Source: Bretschneidera sinensis
Taxonomy: Eukaryota; Streptophyta; Magnoliopsida; Brassicales; Akaniaceae
Reading direction: 5' to 3'
Assembly: GCA_023935145.1 (NCBI GenBank)
Contig: CM043699.1
Coordinates: 67,558,638 to 67,622,637 of the forward strand
DNA: 64,000 nucleotides
Positions 54,676-64,000 of the stretch are shown here, piece by piece (the stretch's first letter is position 1; every line of letters starts with the position of its first letter). The notes under the pieces are model-generated. The model was given only the letters and a program-made list of their open reading frames with translations. It did not search any database and was not told the origin of the DNA. Made by a program: the position numbers and the translations under genes.

Positions 54676-55754
54676 ATGGCAAGTTTAAACATAACCGCCA
54701 CTAGCCTCTCAAAGTTTGTTCATGTTGGAGAAGTAGTTGCTAAGAGAAATGTTTGGAGCTCTAGGGTGTTTTTGGCTTCTAGCCCAAGATCCATTCAAGT
54801 AAGGCATGTTTATTTATTTATTTTTGTTTCATGACAACCATGAATCTCATCCTATCATATTCTTTTGAACATGGAGAAGTTTTTGGCATGAGGATTCAAC
54901 ACACAAGTACTTAGGTTTGGATCAATAACTAATGAGCTAAACATTACTGGTTAAAGAAGTATATTTCTCATTAATTATTTAATCTCAAATTCGTCCTCGT
55001 CATTTTTGTCTATGTTTATGAGTTTAATTATTATAGACCATTTTACATTATTATTTTTGTGTACATATTTGTAATCTGAGAACTTGACAACATTTTAATT
55101 TGTATTAGGCAAGCTCGCATCAAGAGGCTTCAACAGTATGCGCAAAGACAACTGAAGCGGTTAAACAAGGGACTGATGAAGCAATGAAGGCTGGTGAAAA
55201 CATGAAAGATAAAGTTGCCTATAGTGCTGGACAAGTAATTATTATCATGATACCCTTTTCTTTTCTTCATTCATCAGTTAAATAACTGTTGTTGGAATTT
55301 TTAATAAATAATAAATAAAATTTTGAGTTGGGCAAGACTGGGACCGAATCAAGCTCGAGCTCTTTTACATAATCTCGCTCAAGCTATACTCTCTTCAATT
55401 CAAACATACTGTAAAAGTCGGGTCTGACTGAGCGCCCATGATCAGGAATAATATGTGTGCTTGATTGTTTACGGTTTTTCAATTTGTTAATATAAATGTG
55501 TGAATTCTTAGAATATTATATGGTTGATGAAAATGTAGATAGACCAAAAGACAAAAAAAATGGCTGGCAAAGTGTCCGACACAGCACAAGATGTAACTGA
55601 GAAAGCAAAGCAGACAATGAAAGATGCATGGGGTTCAGCTAAAGAGACAGCTCAGAAAGCCAAAGATACTGTGCAAGGCAAGGCTGATGACTCGAAGGCT
55701 TATGTGAAAGAGAATGCAGAGACAGTGAGGAAAAGCATGAACACGAAAAACTGA
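54676..55754 (+). CDS. LEA-like protein with organelle-type presequence, three exons
   Basis: Spliced product of 154 residues. Exon 1 54676-54798 (41 codons), exon 2 55109-55234 (42 codons), exon 3 55539-55754 (71 codons plus TGA). Introns of 310 and 304 bp have GTAAGG...TTAG and GTAATT...GTAG ends and both fall between codons. Residues 1-41 are rich in Ser, Arg and hydrophobic residues without acidic patches (one Glu), like a mitochondrial or plastid transit peptide. Residues 42-154 are Lys/Ala/Glu-rich with loose 11-residue LEA repeats such as ETAQKAKDTVQGKADDSKAY. Such proteins are thought to protect membranes and enzymes during drying. It resembles the small organellar LEA proteins of Arabidopsis (At4g13230-like, from memory). 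A TATA box and an RY element lie upstream. The frame is intact and the splice sites standard, so it is very likely functional. Translation from the internal Met of exon 3 alone would lose the presequence. Confidence 0.85.
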
Positions 55755-56271
55755 TCAGTCTCTTGAAAATTTCACCTCTTTTTCTATGAATTCCAATGTT
55801 ATTCACTTTTTTTCTTGGCATTCTCTATGCCTTCAATTTATTTTATCATTTGGGAATGAGTAGTAGTTATATTACTCTTTCCTCTGTCAGTTGTAAAATA
55901 CGAAAATAATTCTCTGCAATGTTCGTAAATTTTCCCATTAGATAATTATATGTCATCCTTAAATTTGTAAACTTGTTTTTTCTTTTTTCTTTTTTTTTTG
56001 TGAACAAATATATCGAAATTTTCCAATATTTCGAAGTATCATGTGGAATTTTCTTCTTTTCATGAATTCTGACAGTGGTGTCGAAGAGAGTTTTGTGAGT
56101 TTTGTTGGGTTTCTTGGTTAATATAAAAGGAAAGTTAATCCATTATGTGGCCCACGCTACAGTAAAGTTTAAGTAGGTTTGTTAAACTTACATGAGTGGC
56201 CGCCACATGTTAGTATAGGGCTCGAAAACGAGTCGAATTAGATGAGTTTTTCTCCACTTGTAGTCGTGTGT

Positions 56272-56328
<57 letters not shown>

Positions 56329-56844
56329 TTCTCTTTTATGAAAAAGATGAGACATAGAAGGAGTGCAAGGTCAGTAATAAGAAAAAACAGTTTCTTTTGC
56401 ATAAGAGTCATCATTTAGGTTTTCTTGGTAGCCGTGAGAGCTACAGTGATCAGATAGTTTTTTTTAATTACCCTAGAAAGATGGTACATTAAATTGGAGT
56501 TTTTTTTAGGGTATTATTTCGTGTTTAATCAAAGAGTATTTTTTTTAACTGAGAGAGTAAAAGAGAGAAAAAATGTACATTAATTTCACATTCTTGAAAA
56601 AATCACTAATTAGGAATTCTCTCTAAATTAACTCTATTTTGGGAAGAAGAAGAACTAACACACTAGGAGAAACTTGTGTGTAGAATAATGTGTTAGTAAA
56701 AATCTGCACATAAATTATTTATAGTGTTAGGGTTATTTACAGTTAATAATTAATCCCAAACTAAACCCCTACAGTTATTTCTTAATTATACATTGCCACT
56801 TTTGCGTATGACCCCTTACATTCAAACTAATTTGGTTATAAGTC
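55755..56844. other. 3' flank of LEA gene and AT-rich spacer
   Basis: No gene recognised. T-rich and A-rich runs lie shortly after the stop codon, with no perfect AATAAA (the nearest form is AAAATACG... around 55894). A (TA)n tract of about 25 units lies at 56275-56325. Poly-T runs lie around 55979-55998 and 56457-56465. Confidence 0.6.
56275..56325. repeat. (TA)n microsatellite
   Basis: About 25 TA units following GTGTGTTTA, 520 bp downstream of the LEA stop codon. Confidence 0.95.
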
Positions 56845-57846
56845 ATTGATAAGTACTTAAATAGTCATATTTAAGCCCATTAATTTACATTTGTTAAGTT
56901 ACTTATTTATCTATTTCTATGGATTTTACTTCATTTTCGTGTTTTATGTGTTTTTCACAGGACTTAGACAAAAAGGTAATAATTTGGAGCTTTTATAAGC
57001 AAAAAGTCAAGATCTGCCATCCAGCAAGGTGTGCTCGAGCGCATACCGCATACACTCGAGTGTAATCACTCAAGAGGCGGCAGAGCCAGAATTGGAAAGA
57101 AGTCTTCCGACTCCAAAAAGGAATTAGGGTTTCGGGACACCATGAAGACCCTATAAATAGCCCTGTAAAAGCACATAACATACACCTTTTGTTATAGATT
57201 CGAAGTAGAGAATTTAGGAGAAGAATTGACGACTCGTCTCCCGAGTCTTCTTCGGTTTTAGTTTTCTGTTTTTATTTGATTATGTCTAGCATGTTTACTT
57301 TACTTAGTATGTATAACTAAACTCTTATAGGGCTCGATTGAAGGCTTAGTTATGCTTTACCACATATTCATTCATTGATATCTTTGCTATAGCCTTGTTA
57401 GAATATTTAACTTGATTAATACCTGTTTGTATTTACATTCCTTAAATGTATGTGCCTGATCAACGTATGCATTTGGTATGGATAGGTTAGTCGAATCAAT
57501 TTGGATGACCGAGTCCTGGGTTCGACATTAGTAACAAGGGATATCCACACCGGATTCCCGGGTTAATCAACATGGGAAACCGGGATCTGACCAAGCCCTA
57601 GGTCCTGTGTGGTTGCCTATCTCCACAGCCCTCATGCTCTCTTAAAGAACAACTCAGTATACACCCATGTTGAATCCCTTAAGAGAGAAAAGAGTTAGAG
57701 TATACGCCATGCCTAACTTTTTGCATAGGGAGATCAATAACCTAAGGTGTGGGCCAAGCCCTTAGGTTGGCAACCATTAGATATTCATGATAAGACTAGA
57801 GCACGGAAACCTTAGTTAGTGGGAAAGCATTATTAGTGATGGATAT
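56845..57846 (+). repeat. LTR fragment of a third Athila-like family
   Basis: Starts TGATAAGTACTTAAATAGTC, with TATTTAAGCCC and CATTTGTTA blocks at the same spacing as in the Athila-1/-2 LTR start, then diverges. A TATA-like CTATAAATAG lies at about 57152. The rest, rich in short direct motifs such as CCGGATTCCCGGGTTAATC, has no match in the window. It is cut by Athila-2 at 57846. Confidence 0.6.
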
Positions 57847-58015
57847 TGATGAGTCTTAAATATTATATATTTAAGATCCTTAACTTATATTTGTTATGCT
57901 CTTAGTTAGTAGTATTTCACTTTATTTTACGTTTTTTTTTTTGTGTTTTGTGTATTTTTATAGGTTTGTGGAGAAAATGAAGCATTTCAGGAGATGTGAA
58001 GCTTCAGGAGCAATA

Positions 58016-58180
58016 GCGATCGATCGCACTATGCTGCGATCGAGCACATGGTCAACAATCCCACATCGAAATATTTGCAGTACAGTGCACCTACGATCGA
58101 GCGCACCAGACACGCGATTGAGCTCACATGCGATCGTGAGCACAAGACATACGATCGATCGCATCATTCTGCGATTGCAC
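58016..58180. repeat. CGATCG palindrome cluster in Athila-2 U3
   Basis: GCGATCGATCGC at 58016-58027, followed by GCGATCGAGCAC, ACGATCGAGCGC, GCGATCGTGAGC and ACGATCGATCGC forms. It ends about 55 bp before the TATA box. Confidence 0.9.
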
Positions 58181-58233
58181 TCGGGCAGTATCCCACATCG
58201 AATTTGAAACCCATACTACTCCGGTACTCCCCC

Positions 58234-58241
58234 TATATAAA
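58234..58241 (+). promoter_or_regulatory. TATA box of Athila-2 5' LTR
   Basis: TATATAAA after CTCCCCC, placing the transcript start of the element near 58270. Confidence 0.75.
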
Positions 58242-59063
58242 CACCATCTGACCTCATCATTCAGTGTACAATTCCTGGGCCACTTTGGTGTTAACTAGTG
58301 GACGTCTGCTAGCATTCTGGTGTATCCCGAAGGCTTTGCTACCACGAGGGGAAGCGCCGCCCATCAGCGAGTGGAATTTCTCCCATGTAAAGTTATTTAT
58401 TTCTTTTTATTTAGTTGTTTTAGTTTAATGTTTAGCACTTTTATTATGAATTGTAATTTCATAGTTATGAGTGGCTAGAATCTTCAGCTAAGGTTGAAGA
58501 TGAAGCCTCGCCGTTGTTTGGCATTGTAGTTCAGATTTGCTTGTGCAAATCTGACATTTTTTTAGTATACACGTTCTGTCAATTATTTGAGTTAATCTTG
58601 TGATTGATTGAGTTTAAATTATTCTGTTGGATATTCCTTGTGTTTCATCTGATGGATACATCGAATTGTTTTCGATTAAATTGGATTTCCTTTGTGATTT
58701 GTTAAGAGTGGATACATTGGATGCTTTTGGTTTAATTGGGATATTTGTTGTTTTTTGTCTTAAGTTGGATTCATGGAATTTTTGTGATAGGCTATCTTTA
58801 GAACATTAAGATATATGATTAACTTTGGCGGGGTGGATTCAGAAACCTTAGTCTTTTTATTAATTTTTAAAATCAATTTAGTTTAGCTTTTATTTATTTT
58901 GCAACATATAATACAAAACTCGGAACTAGGTTAAGATAAGATTAGCTTAGATAAATTTATATTTTCACAACGCAATTCCCTGTGGATTCGACCTCGCACT
59001 TGCACAACACTATATTGCAAACGACTCGAGTGCTTGCGAGTAATTTAAAACTCACAACAAGTT

Positions 59064-59084
59064 TTTGGCACCGTTGCCGGGGAA
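59064..59084 (+). other. Primer binding site of Athila-2
   Basis: TTTGGCACCGTTGCCGGGGA differs by one base from the complement of the plant tRNA-Asp 3' end. It follows the LTR after a few bases. Confidence 0.82.
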
Positions 59085-59256
59085 TTGTTTGGTTAGTGAA
59101 AATTTTTTGTCTGAATTGATTTTATTTTTCTACTAGTTAGTTATCGATTTTTTTTTTTAAAAAAAAAATTATTAATTTTTGTGAGTAGTGTGTTTGCTAT
59201 TTTTGCTTTATTCTGTTTTTTCTGCTGGTTAGTACCTCATTGTTTTCTATTGGTGT

Positions 59257-60930
59257 ATGCTTGGTCGGACATCATTGAACTTAGATTTGATACATTTAGA
59301 TCCTGACTTAGAATGAACTCTTAGGAGATAGAGAAGAGCACTAGTTGAGAGAGAGACTGTTGAGATGGGAGAGAATTTTAGGGATGCACATCATCCTGAA
59401 CATGTAGAGCAACCTAGAGCTTGGAACGTGGACTCCACTACATCTCTTAGGGATTTGTTCGCACCCGTTGCGACTAACTCATCCTCTTGCATAGTGGTGC
59501 CACCTACCAATGCCACCCACTTTGACTTAAAGCCACATGTTATCCAACTCTTACCCTTATTCCATGGCTTAGATCTTGAAAATCCTTATAGTCATGTGAA
59601 GAAGTTCAAAGACATTTATGCCACATTTAAATTCCAGAACTTCTCTGAGGAGTCAGTCCATCTTCGACTCTTCCCTTTTTCTCTTCACGATAGAGCTAGG
59701 GCATGGTTGGATTCCAACACGCCCGGGTCTATTACATCTTGGGAAAACCTACTTAGCAAATTTTATCATAAGTTTTTCCCGTCTAGAGTGAATGAGTGCC
59801 GAAAGGAGATTAGCTCTTTCACTCAGGATGAGGATGAAAAAATTTCTGAGAGTTGGGAGAGTTTCAAAGAACTACTGAACAGATGCCCTCCACATGGATA
59901 TGAGAAGTGGAGACTCATTCAGTATATCTACCAAGGGTTGACTCAACCCAACCATAGCATGATCGAGTCTATGAATGGGGGGGCATTCTTAAGTCTGACA
60001 AGAGATGAAGCATATATGGTGTTGGACAAGTTGTCCGACAACTCGCAGCAGTGGAATTTTTCAAGCTGTCGAGATAAGTCCATTCGTGCTCCTAAGAGGG
60101 GAGGCATCTATGAGGTCAGAGAGGACGCTGATTTGAGGATAAAGTTAGATGCCCTCACTAAGAAGATTGATACTCTCACTGTGAGCCAATCCATCAATGC
60201 TGCCAACACATTCAATGTTGAAAGTTGTTCCATCTGTGCTAGTCTCATGCATCTAGCACAGAATTGCCCATCAATGCCGGCTTGTGCCGAGTATCCTATG
60301 GAACAAGTAAATGCTTTCAATGACTATCGAAGGAAGTCAAATGGATCGTACTCCGAGACATACAATCCAGGATGACGGAACCACCCAAATTTTTCATGGA
60401 GGCAGAACCAACCAATGCATCAGGGAGGAGCCCCTCATAATGCTCAAAATCAATATCCTCCCAGATTTGCCCAACAAATTCCTGGTCATGGTCATTTTGC
60501 CCATCCAGCACCATTACCTACTTACCAAGCTCCCACTCAAACACCAGTGCTAGTTTCACAGTCACTAGAGGACACCATTAAGGAATACATGAAAATGAAT
60601 AGCCAATCCATGAGTGACGTAAGGAGTGCAACAATGGTAAACACCTAAGCAATTGCCAAGCTGGAGAGTCAAATAGGGCAAATTGCAAGTCACTTGGGTG
60701 AGAGAGAGAAGGGGAAGTTCCCCAGTCAGCCCATGCCCAACCCGAAAGGACAATTTATGGTTGGAAGTTCATCAACTCCTACGCACGGGGAGGAACAAGT
60801 ACAGTTGATTGTCACACTAAGGTCTGGGAGACAAGTGGACAATCGAGTGGAAGAGAATCCTACTATGCAGCAAGGGTAAGGGAGTGGCAATAAGGAGAAG
60901 AGAGATGCTGAGCCATCTACAGCCACACCT
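59257..60930 (+). pseudogene. Athila-2 gag
   Basis: Start ATG 59257 (MLGRTSLNLDLIHLD). Stops: TGA 59314, TAG 59329, TGA 60373 (TGG in Athila-1), TAA 60646 (shared with Athila-1) and TAA 60877. The longest open part (59365-60375, 336 codons) includes HVIQLLPLFHGLDLENPYSH, ARAWLDSN, LLSKFYHKFF and PPHGYEKWRLIQYIYQGL, then a coiled stretch (LRIKLDALTKKIDTL). A C-x2-C-type element follows (CSICASLMHLAQNC, fitting C-x2-C-x4-H-x4-C), likely a zinc knuckle. After 60373 come RNHPNFSWRQNQP and a Gln/Pro-rich linker. Confidence 0.9.
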
Positions 60931-62000
60931 ACTGAGAAAGACCCTCATAGGTCGTTTGTACCTAGAGTACCTTACCCCAACAGACTACAGGCACCCAAGA
61001 AAGGAGGGAAGTATGAGAAAATTCTGGAGGTATTCAAACAGGTCCAAATCAATATCCCATTTTTGGATGCCATCCATCAAGTGCCATCATATGCCAAGTT
61101 TTTAAAGGATTTGGTCACTATATTCGTCCCAAAGAAGGCATTTTTGACCGAGCAGGTTAGCTCAATCCTTCAGTGCAAGCTACCCATCAAGTATAAGGAC
61201 CCGGGGTGTCCTACCATCTCTTGCATGATAGGAGTCAGCCATATTGAGAGGGCTCTTTTGGATCTAGGGGCGAGTGTGAATCTTCTACCCTACTTAGTCT
61301 ATTTGCAGTTGGGGTTAGGAGAATTGAAGCCCACATCCACGACGCTTCAATTGGCTGACAGGTCAGTGAAAAGACCACGGGGAATAGTTGAGGACGTCTT
61401 GATAAAAGTGGATAAATTTTATTTCCCAGTGGATTTTATTGTGCTCGACACAGAGCCGGTCCAGAATATAGGGATTCAAATACCAATGATTCTAGGGCGA
61501 CCATTCTTAGCCACGGCTAACGCCCTAATCAATTGTAGGACAGGGGTGATGAAGATCTCCTTCGGAAATATGACAGTGGAGTTGAACATCTTTGATATCA
61601 CTAGGCAACCACTAGAATATGATGAAGTGAGAAATGTATGCTCGATAGAGGAGATTCTTGAGGAGACTATGAATGAATCAAGCATTGAGGACCCCCTAGA
61701 GGTATGATTTGCTCAATTTGGAGAGGATTTAGATTTAGATAAATTACTTGAGCAAGCGAATGCCATTTTGGAGTCTCCTCCTCAGAAGAGCAATAACAAG
61801 AAGGAGACCACCAAACCTGAAACCCCCAAGAAGGAACTTAAGCCTCTACCAGATAATCTTAAGTATAAGTTCCTAGGTTCAGCCGATAGTTTGCCTGTGA
61901 TTATAGCTTCAGATTTGGGTGAAGCTCAAGAGGAGAAATTATTAGATGTCTGAAGAGAGCACAAGGAAGCTATCGGATGGACCATTGAGGATATCACGGG
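60931..62000 (+). pseudogene. Athila-2 protease region
   Basis: Same frame as gag. FKQVQINIPFLDAIHQVPSY is followed by a segment 12 codons shorter than Athila-1 (between VTI and PKKAF), then the protease LLDLGASVNLLPYLV (61255-61299) and VDFIVLDTEPVQNIGIQIP, MILGRPFLATANALI. Stops at TGA 61705 and TGA 61951. D-L-G instead of D-S/T-G is the norm in Athila, so the active site may be considered intact. Confidence 0.88.
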
Positions 62001-62985
62001 AATCAGCCCCTCGGTGGTGATGCACAGGATACATTTGAAGGAGGATGCTAAGCCATCAAGGGAGCCACAAAGAAGGCTCAACCCTACTATGCAAGAGGTC
62101 GTGAGGGCAGAGGTTATTAAGCTGCTAGATGCAGGGATCATTTATCCCATCTCTGATAGCAAATGGGTGAGCCCGATTCATGTTGTTCCCAAGCGAGCTG
62201 GACTGACGGTAGTAAAGAATAAAGACGACGAGTTGGTGCTAACTCGTGTTCAGTCAGGGTGAAGAGTGTGTATAAACTACCGTAAGCTGAACGCTGCCAC
62301 AAAGAATTATCATTTTTCACTCCCATTTATTGATCAGATGGTGGAGCGTTTGGCTGGGCACGAGTATTATTGCTTTTTGGATGGTTATTCTGGATATAAC
62401 CAGGTCCCCGTGGACCCCGAAGATCAGGAGAAGATGATGTTTACCTGTTCTTTTAGGAGTTTCGTCTACCGTCACATGCCCTTCGGGTTATGCAATGCAC
62501 CCGCTACTTTTCAGCGGTGCATGGTCAATATATTTTCTGACATGGTAGAGCGATTCTTAGAGATTTTCATGGACGATTTCTTTGTCTTCGGTTCAACATT
62601 TGAGGAGTGCTTGCACCGTCTCACTTTGGTTTTAGTGCGGTGCAAGGAGAAGAACTTGGTGCTTAATTGGGAGAAGTGCCATTTTATGGTCAAGCAAGGA
62701 ATTATACTGGGACATGTCGTATCTCATCGAGGGATTGAGGTCGACAAAGCGAAGGTGGATTTGATTTCCAACCTTCCACCCCCACGTACGGTGAAAGAAG
62801 TTCGATCTTTTCTGGGCCATGCAGGCTTCTACAGGCGATTTATCCAGAATTTTAGCCAGATCGCCAGGCCCTTGTGCAAGTTATTGCTGAAAGATGCCCC
62901 ATTTTTATTTGATGAGGATTGTAAGAAAGCATTTGGGGATCTGAAGAAGATTCTGACGTCCACACCTATTATTCAGCCACCCAAC
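62001..62985 (+). pseudogene. Athila-2 reverse transcriptase
   Basis: QRRLNPTMQEVVRAEVIKLL, AGIIYPISDSKWVSPIHVVP, TGA at 62260 (TGG in Athila-1), then an unbroken stretch: [30 protein letters not shown] (catalytic Asp), [19 protein letters not shown] box at 62566-62577 and [37 protein letters not shown]. The single stop is the only visible block. Confidence 0.9.
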
Positions 62986-63414
62986 TGGGGTGTGCCCTTT
63001 GAGATTATGTGTGACGCATCAAATTATACTGTTGGAGTTTTTTTGGGGCAGCGTGTTGATAAACTTCCCCATGTTATCTACTATGCAAGTCGAACTCTAA
63101 ACGATGCACAACTCAATTACTCTACCACTGAGAAAGAGTTGCTTGCAGTCATTTTTGCATTAGACAAGTTCAGATCCTACTTGTTAGGATCTAAAGTCAT
63201 TATCTACTCGGACCATGCAGCATTGAAGTATCTTTTCTCTAAAAAAGATACTAAATCTCGTCTTATCCGATGGATCTTGCTACTTCAAGAGTTCGACATT
63301 GAGATTAGAGATAAGAGAGGTTCAGAAAATGTGGTGGCGGATCATTTGTCTAGATTGATTGTGGAATTCACTGAGACCGCCACTCCCATTTCTGAAACCT
63401 TTCTTGATGAGTAA
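62986..63414 (+). pseudogene. Athila-2 RNase H
   Basis: Continuous with [18 protein letters not shown] (Asp), [17 protein letters not shown] (Glu), [11 protein letters not shown] (Asp) and the linker [10 protein letters not shown]. It ends at TAA 63412-63414, CAA in Athila-1. All catalytic acids are present. Confidence 0.9.
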
Positions 63415-64000
63415 TTGATGCACATTGCTCATAATCCCGCACCATGGTTCGCTAATATAGTGAAATATCTTGTCACTGATCAACTGCCCTTGCATTGGGG
63501 GCGACAAGATAAATCAAAGTTTTTGGCCATGGCAAAACATTTTTTCTGGGACGATCCTTACCTATTCAAGTATTGTCCCGATCAGATCATCAGAAGGTGT
63601 ATTCCTGAGCATGACCAATCTAATGTCATCGCCTTCTGTCATGATCATGCTTGTGGAGGCTATTTTAGTGCTAAAAAGACCGCTATGAAGATTTTGCAAT
63701 GTGGATTCTATTGGCCTTCCCTGTTCCGGGACTCTCACACCTACTGTGTATCTTGTGAGCGCTGCCAAAAGCTAGGGAGTCTTTCTAGGAGGAATATGAT
63801 GCCCATCAATTCTATTCTGATTGTTGAGATTTTTGATGTGTGGGGTATTGATTTCATGGGACCATTCCCAAACTCCTTTGGCTACCTGTACATTCTGGTT
63901 GCTGTGGACTATCTGTCCAAGTGGGTGGAGGCTGTTGCATGCAAGACTAATGACCACAGAGTTGTGGTCCAGTTCTTGAAGGACACTATTTTTGCTCATT
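63415..64000 (+). pseudogene. Athila-2 integrase, runs off the window
   Basis: Same frame, open to the last base. Zinc module: [15 protein letters not shown] and [10 protein letters not shown], with the His pair around [14 protein letters not shown]. Core start: [20 protein letters not shown] (first Asp) and [19 protein letters not shown]. The second Asp and Glu lie beyond 64000, so their state is unknown. Confidence 0.9.

Larger units (their letters stand above)
57847..59059 (+). repeat. 5' LTR of Athila-2
   Basis: 1213 bp, TGATGAG...CTCACAACA. It has a palindrome cluster at 58016-58180, a TATA box at 58234-58241 and the GGACGTCTGCTAGCATTCTG block at about 58300. The open frames at 57896-58251 are palindrome by-products. 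Confidence 0.92.
57847..64000 (+). mobile_element. Athila-2, Athila-type gypsy element, open at window end
   Basis: Complete 5' LTR (57847-59059), primer site, gag, protease, RT, RNase H and the first half of integrase; the remainder lies beyond 64000. From ATG 59257 to the window end the polyprotein stays in a single frame, interrupted by nine stop codons but, as far as I can follow, no frameshift. It is closely related to Athila-1. Confidence 0.93.

Overview
This is a stretch of plant (probably eudicot) nuclear DNA made almost entirely of nested and decayed LTR retrotransposons. I find one convincing host gene, a three-exon LEA-type gene at 54676-55754, and one dead host-type or mobile-domain gene. 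The plant call rests on Athila-type Ty3/gypsy elements with a tRNA-Asp-like primer site and a D-L-G-A-S protease motif, Ty1/copia elements primed by initiator tRNA-Met, the LEA gene with spliceosomal introns, and a pseudogene carrying the plant mobile domain signature. The species cannot be named from sequence alone.

Layout. 1-1438: end of a long LTR (family A, minus strand), cut by the window edge. 1439-15255: an old 8-kb gypsy element (family D, plus strand) whose 5' LTR is split by a complete copia element (copia-1, 2481-8041, target duplication ATAAT). Its interior (about 9236-12772) is decayed and very poor in C; its 3' LTR is 12773-15255. 15256-16425: an inverted fragment of the same family D interior. 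16426-21490: copia-2 (plus), which has lost its 3' end and is fused to an Athila-like remnant (21491-25359) ending in a 1.5-kb LTR. 25360-34218: the 5' end of a family A element (minus) whose 2.5-kb LTR is split by complete copia-3 (25918-31814, target duplication AATGT). That family A LTR itself sits inside the integrase of an older gypsy element (34219-37617, minus). 37618-38631: fragment with a coiled coil, perhaps the 3' part of the dead gene at 51499-52986. 38632-40007: LTR fragment with three 188-bp repeats. 40008-42303: copia-4 (minus), 5' end lost. 42304-51498: Athila-1 (plus), with a truncated 5' LTR and a full 3' LTR. 51499-52986: plant mobile domain pseudogene (minus). 54676-55754: LEA gene. 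56845-57846: LTR fragment. 57847-64000: Athila-2 (plus), with 5' LTR and gag-pol in one reading frame broken only by stop codons; it runs off the window.

The four copia copies are closely related members of one family (Tork-like by motif) and all are defective. Copia-1 lacks the first half of the reverse transcriptase core. Copia-2 has lost both integrase aspartates and the YVDD box. Copia-3 has lost part of the integrase. Copia-4 has lost everything upstream of the reverse transcriptase. No element here looks able to move on its own.

I found no undescribed defence, toxin or biosynthetic system. The observations most worth following are the possibly TE-split plant mobile domain locus, the Athila-2 frame with stops but no frameshifts, a gag stop codon shared by both Athila copies, palindrome clusters in the LTRs, the strand-asymmetric loss of C in family D, and an RY-type seed element in front of the LEA gene.
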